Shown here: in pieces, positions 1 to 10,180 of the stretch
Numbering within the stretch: the stretch's first letter is position 1
Layout: every line of letters begins with the position of its first letter
Assembly: GCA_004151065.3 (NCBI GenBank)
Contig: NWUY0304790337.1
Coordinates: 1-20,120, forward strand
Origin: Larix sibirica
Lineage: Eukaryota > Streptophyta > Pinopsida > Pinales > Pinaceae
DNA length: 20,120 nt
Direction of reading: 5' to 3'
Made by a program: the position numbers and the translations under genes
Notes under the pieces: model-generated
Told to the model about the DNA's origin: nothing
Databases searched by the model: none
Seen by the model: the letters and a program-made list of their open reading frames with translations, nothing else

Positions 1-13
1 CTTAGGTCCTTAT

Positions 14-55
14 GGAAACCAGCCCAAACTCAATCTGTAGGGAAACCATCCCAAA
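14..55. repeat. two-copy tandem repeat, 27-bp period
   Basis: GGAAACCAGCCCAAA at 14-28 recurs as GGAAACCATCCCAAA at 41-55, 14 of 15 identical. The spacer after each copy has diverged. Confidence 0.7.
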
Positions 56-230
56 TGGGAGCGCAGTTTGTTAGGATAAATGGGCTAAAAGAGGGTAGTT
101 TCAACCAGCTTTTTTGGTTTCGCCCAACCTTTGGTTAATTGACCAAGCAGCAAGCGAAAATCCTGTCAATCCTAGGGGATCTCCCTATCTGTTTCAAATT
201 TGGTGCAATCCGTTGGGAATTACCCTTCCT

Positions 231-300
231 CTCACTCATTGACTCACGTACTCACCACGGAATAACCACGGACTCACTCACTACCTCACTTGCCTCACAA
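231..300. repeat. CTCAC-rich low-complexity tract
   Basis: CTCAC occurs about seven times in 70 bases, often as ACTCAC. CCACGGA is duplicated inside the tract (near 257 and 266). It looks like a degenerate short tandem repeat. The open frames over it on either strand have no recognisable product. Confidence 0.55.
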
Positions 301-677
301 ACTGTGCACGTGGGAACTAGAAAAATAATAAACTCTTTCGTGGTATGGGGGGGTACTGAAGGCATAATGTGGGAATGAATGGTAGAATGGGATAAACCGG
401 CCAGCGGCACACCTTTGTAGACAACATAATCTGTACCCTCTGTTGACTGATCCCGGCCAGCCAGCAGCGTAAGAACCCGGCGCATATGATCCCTTTTCTC
501 GCAATTGGTGCACCTCACACGTCTACATCTGCCCACTTAGGGAAAAATAAGAATGCCTACTTTGGGAGTTCAAAACAATAACTCATTATTGAACAAAGAC
601 GCCTACGCTTAACACGTGGACTCTTTTCCGCCGCCCATTTATTTGCCCGCCTAACCTCAACTACGCGGGCTATGGGG

Positions 678-696
678 GTATTGAGTCCAGAAGGCA
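678..696 (+). repeat. dispersed copy of the 10.5-kb minisatellite unit
   Basis: GTATTGAGTCCAGAAGGCA differs at one base in 19 from 10522-10540. It lies about 9.8 kb from the tandem array. A partial match to another part of the same unit (CTGAAGGCATAATG) lies at 356-369. Confidence 0.7.
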
Positions 697-956
697 AGGA
701 CTACGCAAGCTTGGCATCAATTCTTTTTCAATCCCGGTTATCATAGAGAGAGAAACGCTCTGAAAGTATATAGTTAATAGCAAAAAATCCAGTTTTAGAT
801 GAGTTGTCCTTCCTTAAAAGGTGATTCTATTGATCAAAAATAGCGAATGATAGTGTTTTCTAAATTCTTTTCCAAGCGAACTTTGTGGTTGCCCCTCCAA
901 CGGTGGTGCTTAAGCTGCCATAAGCGTATCCACTTGAATAAGTTCCCTTTAAGTGC

Positions 957-986
957 AACTTGCTTGCGTATTATATATGAGCTTAT
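957..986 (+). repeat. 30-bp dispersed repeat, copy 1
   Basis: The segment matches 3422-3450 with one gap and a few substitutions. The core TATTATATATGAG plus TTAT is 17 of 18 identical between 969-986 and 3433-3450. Both copies are in the same orientation, about 2.5 kb apart. Confidence 0.65.
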
Positions 987-3405
987 CCATTTGCTTTTTC
1001 CCCACCCACGTCCTCCTTATGGTTTTAATCTATATGTTTTCTGTTGCGTGCGGAGAAGGGGCAAGGTTCGAAGCATCTGTCCTGCTGATAACACGTGGAG
1101 CGTTAGAGCTTCCCGAGCAGTATTAAAAAGAAAGGGTACTTAAAATAAATGAATGGGCTGGGTGGAGGAAGAAACGAAAGAATCGGGCTGGCTTGCGATT
1201 TATTTACGGCTGGTGGAATGAATGAGATTCACTTATGGAGCCGAGTTAGCTTAGCAAGCATTTTTCCTTTTGTAGGTTATACCTTCGTATATATAGATTT
1301 AGCACTTTCAAAATGATCAGGTCCCAAGGTGGTGTGGGAGCAGCAAGCTTATCCCCCCCTCCCCTACTATACTCTACCGGCCTTACTCCCGACCCCTTCT
1401 TAGTCCGGCCTCTATTCCCGCTCTCAGTACTCCATCCTTCTTCCATTTTATATTCCCCGCTTCAATCTTAACAACAACTATGATCCCGATCCCAATGACC
1501 ACAACCGCCGCTCCTGATGATCCTGCTTCCAATTCCGATTCCTTAGCACGATGACTCTTAATTACAGCGCGCTCATACGTTGGCAGAAGTGACAACAACA
1601 AGTTGGCTCCAGTCCCCCTCGGAGGGATACCTGCATAACATTTTAAAATAACACTTACTGGGAAGGAGGCTAGTATTTATTCCCATTTCTTTTCTTCGGT
1701 AAACCCAGAGTATACTTGTACTTTTCCCCTTACCTTAAGTATAACTCTTATTTTAGCGTGTGATATCAGAAACACCAATTGGTAAACTCTAATAATGTTG
1801 GCGAGCCTTCAATCTAGTCACTGAAAACAAGCCGTGTTTGCGTATGTCGTTGAGTGAACAACTACAGCTCGGGCTAACTTGAGCTCGTCTGGGCGGGGAT
1901 TGGATCTTGGATAGAATGACTGCTAAAACAAAAAAATGAGGTTCAATTTCATTGTAATAATGAACTCACTCGTGTATGTATCGGAACGGTGAGGAGTTAA
2001 AATCAAAAGAGATTTTTTGTTGGTCTACTAATACCAGCTGGGTGAACGAGTATACCAGGGCTCTTTAGACGTTTATTCCTTGTTGAAGGAGTGGAACATC
2101 TAACTGGCTGGAGGAATAAACCACGGTCGGGAAGTATTGTGTCTGCCAGTGATCTTTTCGCCAATGATGCGGGCGGGTAAGAATCATGTTCATACTAAAC
2201 CAGTGGTTGCGTTTCCGTATGCTGGATTACAAATTTTTCGGGCGTTGGTTGGAAAGATTGCCAGCTGAATTAGTTCAGTATGGTCTTTCTTAATACTTAA
2301 TTGCCTCTATGAAGAATGCGCTATGGGTAGGAATGCAGAAATCTAATCCCGTAACCCATCTTGTTAATAAAGTAAATATATGTCTTCGCTGAGTCTCTAT
2401 TGTGGTTGCTCGCGCCCCTATTTTGAGAAATAAAAAGGTCCTGCTGTGTTTTCAATCGACGTCGTCTTAGCTGATGCTCTTACCTCCTTTCGGTGAGCTA
2501 CACTCCCATCAATGCCCTCTCTCCTCCAAAGCTAACGTATAAATTGAGTAAATCCCCGCCTGGCCCGTGGGTAAGGCGTCGGCCGTGGAGAGTAGGCCTT
2601 CCTCTATCACCGGTCGTACGGATGGTCCCTGACCTATCCGATTCCTTTCCCAATTGAATGGCCCGTGGGTTCACCCAATACCGCGATCACAACTCATCCG
2701 TCATGCACTTTGCTTACGCATGGCTTTAGATGCCGCGTACCCACTAAAAAGAATATTGAAGTAAATAATAATTTCAAATTATAGCGTTTTGTAAAATATG
2801 TTTCAATGCAATTTGTTGCTTTATCCCGCTAATTATTATAAAATGTATAAACTCCCGATCAAGTTGGTGTGGTAAGTTACCTCCTTATCTAAGAACATAT
2901 CCATTTTCTTTGTTTCCACATTTCCCCCTTCTCTCCCAACGGGTAGCAGCTCAGTGTAGCGGGAATGTCAATATTTAGAAGGAATAAATGATTAGAGTAC
3001 CTTGATTACCAACTGATCTCGTCCCAGCTCAAGATGCTATTTTATTATCTGAAAAGGTTGGCTTATATGTTTTTCAAATCTGTCCCGAACTTTTGATTTT
3101 CTAGCCTGGTCTGATCAAAGTAAGCGAAGAGTATGCAAGCAAAGCTAAAAGGGAAGGATTCAATCCCGGGATCTATATAAACGTCATGAGATGCCAAAAT
3201 TTAGAAATAATAAATTCATTTTATTCCCCGGGTCTAAACTCTGTACCCCCTTAAATAAAATAAGATTTATCTAAAAAGTAATGTCAAACAAGAGCGAGCG
3301 TTTTGTGGAATCCGTTGTATCAAGTTTACTTGGTGCTTTCCTTTATCCCGACGTTGTAGCTGAAGATGCCATACATAAGTGAACCACTCAAATGCGCGGT
3401 AACAA
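987..3405. other. non-coding stretch with pyrimidine-rich and AT-rich islands
   Basis: No recognisable gene. About 1350-1530 is pyrimidine-rich on the plus strand, with GATCCCGATCCCAATGAC-type near-repeats. The minus-strand frame across it is accordingly Val/Ile/Gly-rich (AAVVVIGIGIIVVVKI) and I do not take it as a gene. About 2748-2850 is an AT-rich island. From 1620 to 3400 not even a 60-codon frame is present. Confidence 0.5.
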
Positions 3406-3450
3406 AACTAGGTTGCATATCAACTAGTTGCATATTATATATGAGATTAT
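3406..3450 (+). repeat. 30-bp dispersed repeat, copy 2, with a 16-bp tandem duplication
   Basis: AACTAGGTTGCATATC (3406-3421) is followed at once by AACTAGTTGCATATTA (3422-3437), a 16-bp tandem duplication. The second unit then runs into the sequence shared with 957-986. Confidence 0.65.
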
Positions 3451-6400
3451 ATCTAGTGTAAATGAAGCCTGTTCATTAAACTGTCTGTATTTAGCAACTT
3501 ATACTAAAATGGCGAATCATCATATATAACTTCGTGATTATTCCTTCCATCCATTCGATGTAGGAACGTGTGTGCCGTAACGAGAAGTTGGAGGACATCT
3601 CTTCTAATCTCGGCTATTGAAGCCTTATCTCTCGCAGATGAAGGGTGGGGGTACTACAAAGTGTTTCAGTCTCTTGTTTACCTACAAAGGGGGCCTAACT
3701 CAGGGGGGACGGGTTCAACCTAACAATTGTAAACTTATCTAGTACTAATGGGGGACCCAGGGAGCCAAGGGGGCCACTTTAAACACCTATCAATGGGAGG
3801 AAGCCTTCTTGGTTCGAACTCACAAAGGGAGCATTTTTACAAACCAAAAAGATCATAGTGTCAGGTTCGGCGGGTCCACGAACGGATCAAGCTGTCTTAG
3901 CTGCTGCAATTGATGAGTGATAAATAGTCTATTTGGGGAGCTGAGTCCAATTTCTTTTTAGGAGCGTTAAGCTCTCGCGGAGGGCGAGGAGCGAGCTGGA
4001 GCGTATTCTGTTTGATTATGGATTTTGAAGAGCTGGATTACCGGGAGTATTAAACCAGGATATTAGGACGGAGAGGAGCCGGATGGACACACTGCCCGGA
4101 GTTATTTGATTGATGATGACCAGTTTAGATAAAGGAGGAGGCTAGATAGAAACCTGACGGATGGATAGCAGGGCAGGGAAAGGGGTCGCCAACTGACATG
4201 TGGAAGGGACGGGGCTTACCTATAAGAACATAGGGTTCCCACCTGGGATACTCCGCTTGGCTTGGATACCGGGCTCTGATAATTAGCTTTGATACCAGTT
4301 ATTGAAAATGGCCTCATTCCATATTATCGTCCAATAAAATATCATCTTTAGGCGGTACAAGGCATCTCCCCTCATCGGAACAAAAAATGGACTTTCTTCT
4401 TATTTCACCATGTTTTTTTAGGGTGTTTCCCTGGAATAGCCAAGCATAGTCGATTGCCAGGTGGCGATCCCAGGAGGAAAAACCAGTCATAGCTGGGCTG
4501 AACGGTTCATAAACGAAAAAGCTTTATTATTTATGATGACCTTAGGATCTTCGCCATACACAATGGTTTAAGTCACGCTTAGGAAGGTTGTATCAATGCG
4601 AGGTGGATGATGCTTGAAGTTATTGATTGGTCGATTGTTTTACTCGATTGATTTTATAGCCACCACATCTTCCCAAATTACCAAATAGGCGCTACACAGT
4701 CAGACAACAGACCAATTTTAGATAGGCGGCGATCCCACCGACGGACGAATGACAGACTCACCCAATGGCCCAGAGGATAAGGCCACCCGACTCAGCATTT
4801 AATGATTTTGATCTATGTTTTTCAGGCGGGATATAATCGATTTGAGGTTGAGCGGGCAGCTGCTTGCTCGCTTTTAACCTGGGGACCTGGTGCTGCGGAG
4901 CTTTGAAGCTGTTTACGGAGAGCTCGGAGAAGGAGAGCTGGAGCTTTATAGATAAGAGATGACGGGCTAGAAAAAAGAGTGGACGGAGGCTATTACGTGC
5001 TTTTTGCTCGCTAGATTGATAGATCCCCATTGAATTGAATTGTTATATTGATAGAACCCATGTAAGTGACCAACTGCCCGCCTAACCCCACAAATAACCA
5101 GTCCAGGTCAATCAGTTAAGTTCCATTCAAACTGTCCAGTACCACCTACCTCTACCAATCCTAAATGCCTGGGGAATAAATAGCTTATTAAACAAATATG
5201 CACAGTACGGAACAATGGTTGGTCCTCCCGCCTGGGGAAATAACCAGACAAGCTGAGCGAGAACTATATATTGATTGAAACTACCTGCTGCAACAACTAG
5301 AAATAGCCACGACAGAGACATGCATGGTTGGGTCAGATACGTTTATGCACGACCTCTTTATTTGATTTCGAGATCGATTTGGTTCCATTCAATCCAAGAG
5401 CCAAGAGTCGATCCCAGGTGGCAATCCAGTCAATCCAGGAGTCAAATTCTTTTTGCCTTTTTGCTAAAACCTATGGAGGCTTGTAATTGCCTACATGATG
5501 TTTCCTGTTATGCCTTCTTTGAACCGATAGCCAATAACCACCGGTCATTCCACTATCCACAGGGAGGGCTTTAATGGATGCTGATAGGATGAGGACATTG
5601 ACAGTTGTCATATCAGCCAATAGGCAGTGGTAGCTATTAGTAAGGAGGTGGTCCCGAGTTCTCGGCCCAGTGCATGTAAAAAAAGAAGTCCAAGTGGATC
5701 GCTTGCTTTGATGCTAGACCGGCTGCTTAATCGACTTTGAGTTTGTGACTTGCTTCGTTCGCTACTGGATGGTCCAAGAAACAACAGCGCGCTTTATTGC
5801 CTAGAAGTTGGGGGATACCTTCCTCCTTGTTTACTTGTTTTAGTGACCTTGTCGCCTAGTTTGACTAGGGCCTACTAGTTTGAACGATCCGGCCCTGCCC
5901 GGGGAGAGCATTTGATTGATGAGGATATGGATAATCTATATAATAAGCATAATATTAAATTGAGGGAGGAAATACCACTTTTATATAATCTCCATCTTTT
6001 GGTTTGGATGGGGTCGAAGGGAAGAATGATTTATTTATTGCCTCTGTTTGCCCACCTGACTGACTACCCCAAAGACGCCACCCTATCACTAGCGAATTGA
6101 ACGGGTAGCTTTAGCAGCTCTATTAATGGGTATGAGCCCAAAGCAACTTACTCAATTGGGCGGGTGATTTCAGGACCCCGAAAAGCCCAATCAATAAGGA
6201 AATATGGAGTTTTTCAAGTTCGAAATTGTGGTTACAATGAGGGTTCCTGCAGCTCCGGCTTTGGACAGGACTGTTTGGACGGGACCGAACCCCCCCAGAA
6301 ACTCCCTGTTCCGAATGGGCCTCATTTCGTCTGGGGAAAAGGGGATCTACCAATTTGAGTTAATTTATAAAAAAATTTCCAGCCAAAGTTCGGGTACCAT

Positions 6401-6995
6401 TGAAAAGTGGGGAGCACCTAACATCTAAGGCGTCAATTCAAGTTGTTCCCATACCTGACGATCAATTTAGTCGTGAGCAAGTCGAATTGGCTAGGCTAAG
6501 CCAATAAAGGAAAATAGCTGGGTTTTCATAGCCTCTTATGGATGTTCCTTTATTTTATGAGAATACTTTTCTTATAGGCTAGGGAACCAGACTCCTTATG
6601 AATGGCCAAAGATGAACAAGGCCCATTGAGCTGAGCGATAAATTTGTTATATAACACCTAAATACCACCACCATTCGTGGATATGAGGAAGGAAGTATAA
6701 AAGAAGCTGAAGCCTAGGCTGCGGCCCCCGCCCCTAAAAGGGGATAGATAGCCGCAAAGAGGCCGAGAATGATGTACAGAATGAACGACAATCAAGGCAA
6801 ACGATGCACCAAAAGTAATTATGTAGGTCAGTAAGTAAGTTTTTGTCCCACCTGACAAATGGTCAGAGCTAAAGTAATTGTCCCTCCCACCACTCTGGTT
6901 TCATAAGGCTGGTTCATTACGAAGGTATTTTAAGTATTTTCATTACCAGTTTAATCATTAATGCTAGATTCATCAATATAGTAGATTGCCTGGGC
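3451..6995. other. non-coding stretch
   Basis: No recognisable gene or RNA. A cluster of G5-G6 runs lies at about 3647-3775 on the plus strand. CCAGGTGGCGATCC at 4457-4470 recurs as CCAGGTGGCAATCC at 5414-5427. Open frames at 4758-5030 (minus), 5275-5574 (plus) and 6123-6428 (both strands) are under 100 codons, mutually overlapping and unrecognised. Confidence 0.5.
5167..5243. repeat. two-copy repeat, 63-bp period
   Basis: GCCTGGGGAATAAA at 5167-5180 recurs as GCCTGGGGAAATAA at 5230-5243. AAATAACCAG also occurs both near 5093 and inside the second copy, suggesting an older, longer repeat array from about 5080. Confidence 0.45.
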
Positions 6996-7155
6996 TAATG
7001 CCAGGATCATGCTTTATAACTTACCTGACGCCTTGGCCAGGATCACATAAGTCAAATTACCAGTATAACTAAGCTTCGTAAGGTCAATATTCCAGTTGGC
7101 CAGTTTATTAATTGATAATTAATTAGTCAGTATTAGGCCAGCTTCGTTAGGTCGT
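6996..7155. repeat. degenerate GGCCAG-containing tandem repeats
   Basis: GCCAGGATCA occurs at 7000-7009 and 7036-7045 (36-bp period). AGCTTCGTAAGGTC at 7072-7085 recurs as AGCTTCGTTAGGTC at 7140-7153 (68-bp period). GGCCAG occurs at 7035, 7098 and 7136. These look like successive overlapping duplications, now diverged. Confidence 0.55.
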
Positions 7156-7212
7156 CGTGTATATCCTGATAATCTATACTGGCTGCTGGAAAGAAAAAAT
7201 GTTAAGTTGAAG

Positions 7213-7240
7213 CCTCCTCGCCCTCTCCCTTTGGTCTTCG
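7213..7240 (+). repeat. GC-rich CCTY-TTTGGTC family, member 1 (weak)
   Basis: CCTCCTCGCCCTCTCCC runs into TTTGGTCTTCG. It shares the pyrimidine-rich head and the TTTGGTC core with 9284-9311 and 10846-10881, but diverges after the core. Confidence 0.4.
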
Positions 7241-7386
7241 TGGTTCGTCCCTCGCCTCCCTGCCGGGAGGGCTCGCTACTAAACGTCCCTCACCCCCTCG
7301 CGCATTTCAATTAGTAAATGATGGTTTCTGGTCAGCTATAATCCTACTAATGGTATAGGCTGGTTTAGGCGACGCGGGTTGTGTGA

Positions 7387-7436
7387 AAAGTAGGTGTAGC
7401 GTACAGTGTTTAAAGTAGGTGCGGATGGAGAGTGTA
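7387..7436. repeat. two-copy tandem repeat, 25-bp period
   Basis: AAAGTAGGTG occurs at 7387-7396 and 7412-7421, and both copies end in a similar AGTGT stretch. It leads into the stop-broken frame at 7400-7825. Confidence 0.55.
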
Positions 7437-7825
7437 CTCCAACTGTTTTGTCTGCTGGATATACAACTGCTGCTTTTGGCCCTACCTCCCTAGGTGCTGG
7501 GGAAAAGGGTATATATTATAGTTAATATATAACTAGGCACTTTGCATCCGCCTCTGTTCCTTCCACTTTGCTTGCTTTTCACTCTTCTGCTGCTGGTTCC
7601 GAAACAGGCTATGCTCCTGTGGTTAGGTATGCTCCTCCGGTGATCGGTGATGTAAAGGTATCTGACTGTCAAAGGTCGGCATCTCCAAAGTCTGCAACGA
7701 ATAATGTTCTAAGCCGAATGTATGACTACCCAGCTACTGAACGATACTGCCAAATAGAAAAGATAAGCACAGGTTTGTTCAATGCCTGCCACACCATACC
7801 TGCATGGGGGGTTATATACCACTAA
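7400..7825 (+). pseudogene. Ala/Ser/Thr/Gly-rich frame broken by one stop
   Basis: One plus-strand frame runs from a stop at 7397-7399 to the TAA at 7823-7825 with a single internal stop (TAA at 7523-7525), about 140 codons. The part before the stop includes SAGYTTAAFGPTSLGAG. The part after it includes SSAAGSETGYAPVVRYAPP and ends in a less biased tail (ATERYCQIEKISTG). There is no ATG at the front: the second half opens only at a TTG (7568) or from the upstream stop. The residue bias comes from repeated GCT, ACT, TCT and GGT codons, so it may reflect a decayed triplet-phased tandem repeat rather than a former protein. The 25-bp tandem repeat at 7387-7436 overlaps its start. I do not recognise a family. 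A frame of similar flavour lies at 18698-19147. Confidence 0.3.
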
Positions 7826-8213
7826 CTATAGACCCCCTATATCCTGGACTAGGGCCAAAATGAGAAATATTTGATAAACTAGATTAATATATAAACTAAA
7901 CCTCCATCTATTAAAGTTGGATCTAGAATGTCTAATGCACCATCGCCCAATACCTCTTGGGCATGGTGTATGGTCACTGGGGTCAATAACTATATTTCTG
8001 TTCAAAACTTTCTGAATTTAGAAGGAAGGAAAAACCTCCCTGTCTGCCTCCCGATGCGGAATGCGGAAATGCAATTTTAGGTGCGGCAATCAAAGTGAGC
8101 ATCACGTAAATATTTATGACGGAGCCCACTGATCCCAGTTTCGTTCATGTATGCCTAGGGGTCCCTGTATGAATAGTATATTCCGGCAGGTACATGTATG
8201 CTAACCAATGGCA

Positions 8214-8232
8214 CCGGGGGTTCGAACCCCGG
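8214..8232 (+). repeat. GC-rich hairpin resembling a tRNA T-arm
   Basis: A 6-bp stem, CCGGGG paired with CCCCGG, closes the 7-nt loop GTTCGAA. The GGTTCGAA core resembles a tRNA T-arm. However, with the standard register (loop starting at TTC and a 5-bp stem) two stem pairs would be G-G mismatches. The seven bases after it (GCTAATC) have no complementary partner at tRNA distance upstream, and no D-arm or anticodon arm is seen. It is at most a relic of a tRNA 3' part. Confidence 0.5.
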
Positions 8233-8697
8233 GCTAATCTTCCCCTAAAAGGAGGCGTTGATCTGCCGTTTCAACTCGCCTAAATTGCTGGGCAGGTCTT
8301 TATTTCTAAATATGGTTTTCAGGGGACGGGTTACGAGAGATTACATTATATAAAATGCTATTGCACTCCAATAATTGTTGGGTGAAACTGGACTATAGAA
8401 TCAGGTAACTTTTGCTCTGTCTGCTCAAGGGATAACCTGTCCTCGCCTTCCTCGCTCTTTATATAAGGCGAGCCCTCCGTCCTTCTTTATACGCTACCGA
8501 TTCCCAGGTGTGTCGATCCACTCGATCGATGCCAACCAGTTATTGCCTTGGGGTGCGTACTTGCCCTCATCCCCCATAGCCTGCCAGGAGGCCTTGCCGG
8601 GAAGCCTAGCCATACTTACTGAACCGACTGATTAGGACCGCATTTCACTGAATCTACCTACGGAACAATCGTTCTCGATTAGATTACATCACAATAA

Positions 8698-9048
8698 TTA
8701 CTTATAAAGCACCTGTCTAGGGTCATACGCCTCATTGATAACCACCTTTAGCAGCAGGTAGCCAGTAGTAGTCCTTGCCTGAAGGTCCTTGCTAAGCATA
8801 GCCATCTCGATTTTTGACCAAGGTTGTACCATACGCAGGAGAAAAGAGAGAAAGCCCCCTGCATTAGCGAGAGAAGGAAGGCACACATCATTGGACGAGG
8901 CCGAGAAGAGAGAGAGTTCTTTTTCATAAATAGTGCAGCCAGGGTTTAGAATTGTCGTCACCAGACAGGAAGGAAAGGGAAAGATTACGTTGTCCGAGTT
9001 ACCATCGGACAAGATAAAAGGACCCCACAATAATACCTGAGTAAACAT
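8698..9048 (-). CDS. unrecognised open frame, 116 codons, doubtful gene
   Basis: This is the longest open frame in the window. An in-frame TGA lies just upstream (9064-9066). The frame could be extended five codons to a TTG at 9061-9063, but the first ATG is at 9046-9048, so I used that. The product would start MFTQVLLWGPFIL, a short hydrophobic stretch, and has another hydrophobic patch near the middle (FLSFLLRMVQPW). I see no clear membrane-span pattern, signal, catalytic motif or family resemblance. No ribosomal or mitochondrial respiratory-chain protein fits. A frame of this length is expected by chance in 20 kb of moderate-GC DNA. Its neighbours are a T-arm-like hairpin 470 bp to the left and the LSU rRNA fragment 520 bp to the right, which give no functional hint. 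Probably not a gene. Confidence 0.12.
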   Translation of the reverse strand: MFTQVLLWGPFILSDGNSDNVIFPFPSCLVTTILNPGCTIYEKELSLFSASSNDVCLPSLANAGGFLSFLLRMVQPWSKIEMAMLSKDLQARTTTGYLLLKVVINEAYDPRQVLYK

Positions 9049-9283
9049 CACCACATGGTACAATCACCCAACACGAAATGGTACGGGTAAGGTAAGTCAC
9101 ACCCGCTTTAGTTATATCAGCACACAATACCCGCCGGGAGAAGTAAGTTCCCCATACCCCGTAAGTGAGGTGGAAACTATTGTTCCGAAAGGGTTAGTTT
9201 TGCTGTATGGCTCTGTTCTCGTCCTCCCAGTTAGGTATCCTGTTTAGGTTTCCTGACTAGTTCTTATTTGTTGTTCCGTGGTG

Positions 9284-9311
9284 CGCCCCTCGCCCTTCTT
9301 TGGTCGGGCAA
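9284..9311 (+). repeat. GC-rich CCTY-TTTGGTC family, member 2
   Basis: CGCCCCTCGCCCTTC runs into TTTGGTCGGGCAA. It aligns with 10846-10881 over about 26 bases with a few changes. Confidence 0.55.
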
Positions 9312-9394
9312 TAAGACTGATACGGATAAATATAATAAAGCCATAGGGAGGGGGTAATTAGGAGGAGCACAGAAAAAACCTTGAGCCTGTTTGC

Positions 9395-9428
9395 TCCCTT
9401 CTAACCTCCCAACCCTTCCCTTCTAACC
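9395..9428. repeat. two-copy pyrimidine repeat, 22-bp period
   Basis: TCCCTTCTAACC occurs at 9395-9406 and 9417-9428, identical in both copies. Confidence 0.65.
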
Positions 9429-9567
9429 CTACGATAAGCTCACACTGACGGAGCCAAGGAAGTCAAACCAAACACTGAAGGTGGGTGCTATCAACTATAA
9501 GCGAATACTGAAGGAGCTATGCGACTTAACAACAAGCTAAATTAATTATATAGTACTCGTAGCGCAA

Positions 9568-9800
9568 ATAAAAGTTAGTACGATCTCGCTTCACACCTCG
9601 CGGTGGTTACACCTATCGCCTATCAAAGTGATGTTATTTAACCTCGTACGAGAACTGGTATTGAGATGGAGCGAAGCCGCTCTCCCTCGTTAGAGGAAGA
9701 GGATTTACCGCTTAGATGCTTTCAGCAGTTCTTCCATACCGACTTAGCTGCCCGGCGCTGCTTCTGCCTGTACCCAAGCCAGTGTTTCCAGTTTCGGGCT
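9568..9800 (-). pseudogene. 3'-terminal fragment of large-subunit rRNA (26S/23S type)
   Basis: Read on the minus strand, this segment follows the last ~230 nt of bacterial-type LSU rRNA. Landmarks in plus-strand coordinates are: the complement of CTGCTGAAAGCATCTAAG at 9711-9728 (a highly conserved stretch); GCCGGGCAGCTAAGT at 9742-9756; CACTGG near 9779-9787; TTGATAGGC plus a GTGTAACC-like stretch at 9605-9626; and GTACTAA near 9575-9581, close to the usual 3' end. Order matches the family and spacing is roughly the same. The insert GAAGAACTGCTGAAAG and the following TAAATCC look more mitochondrial than plastid to me, from memory. Upstream, the sarcin-ricin loop that should lie about 40 nt before CACTGG is not preserved: the place (about 9805-9830) reads GGACGAGGAGC instead of the near-universal AGTACGAGAGGACC. 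Scattered matches may continue to about 9960. I see no other LSU domain adjacent, so I call a truncated, decaying copy. The fragment identity is fairly sure; non-function is inferred. Confidence 0.8.
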
Positions 9801-10040
9801 GTAAGCGCTCCTCGTCCGGAACATGGGGGCAAGGCATTAAGGATCAATCATCATTTTAGCCCTAAAGGTTCGAAGGCTTATATCCTCAAAGGGCGCCAGC
9901 CGGGGGAACTATTCTGTCTGTAAGGCAAGCATTAAACCGGCAGCACACCTTCGATCCAACACTTTGGGGAGTGATCCCGGCCAGGAACGAATAATATACT
10001 ACTACCTTTATCGGTCCACATAAAACTACTAATACAACGT

Positions 10041-10180
10041 TGGCGGTTGTCCGTCTGTTTTTGCTGTTTTGTAGTTGCCGTATCCGCCGTTGTAGCCGTG
10101 CTGTTATTCGTTGTAGTAGTTACCGTATCTGTAGTTGTAGCTGCCGTAACTGTTTCCGTTCGTTGTTGCTGTATCCGTTT
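10041..10180. repeat. degenerate GTN-phased triplet tract
   Basis: GTTGTAG occurs at 10089, 10110 and 10134, with related GTAGTTGCCGTATCC and GTTGCTGTATCC elements. Spacings of 21 and 24 are multiples of three, and nearly every third base starts a GT dinucleotide. One plus frame is therefore almost all Val; another gives Cys/Arg/Ser. The minus strand gives Tyr/Gly/Asn-rich pieces (YGSYNYRYGNYYN, then a stop, then HGYNGGYGNY). I read these as by-products of the repeat, not as evidence of a gene. Confidence 0.6.

Larger units (their letters stand above)
56..956. other. non-coding stretch
   Basis: Apart from the CTCAC tract and the dispersed copy at 678-696, I see no gene. Open frames here are below 100 codons, overlap on both strands, and resemble no known protein. 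CATAGAGAGA at 742-751 only loosely resembles the dicot mitochondrial promoter core CRTAAGAGA. Confidence 0.5.
7826..9567. other. non-coding stretch around the longest open frame
   Basis: Apart from the hairpin at 8214, the doubtful frame at 8698-9048 and two short repeats, nothing is recognised. This is the flank just beyond the 3' end of the LSU rRNA remnant. I find no 5S or SSU rRNA signature here. Confidence 0.45.

Noticed and set aside
1383-1601. Minus-strand frame with a Val/Ile-rich stretch that looks like a membrane helix
   Set aside because: The hydrophobic stretch coincides with a pyrimidine-rich low-complexity tract and the frame overlaps another of equal quality.
6432-6455. CGTCAATTC resembling the minus strand of a conserved small-subunit rRNA site
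   Set aside because: Only nine bases match and the next bases do not follow the rRNA.
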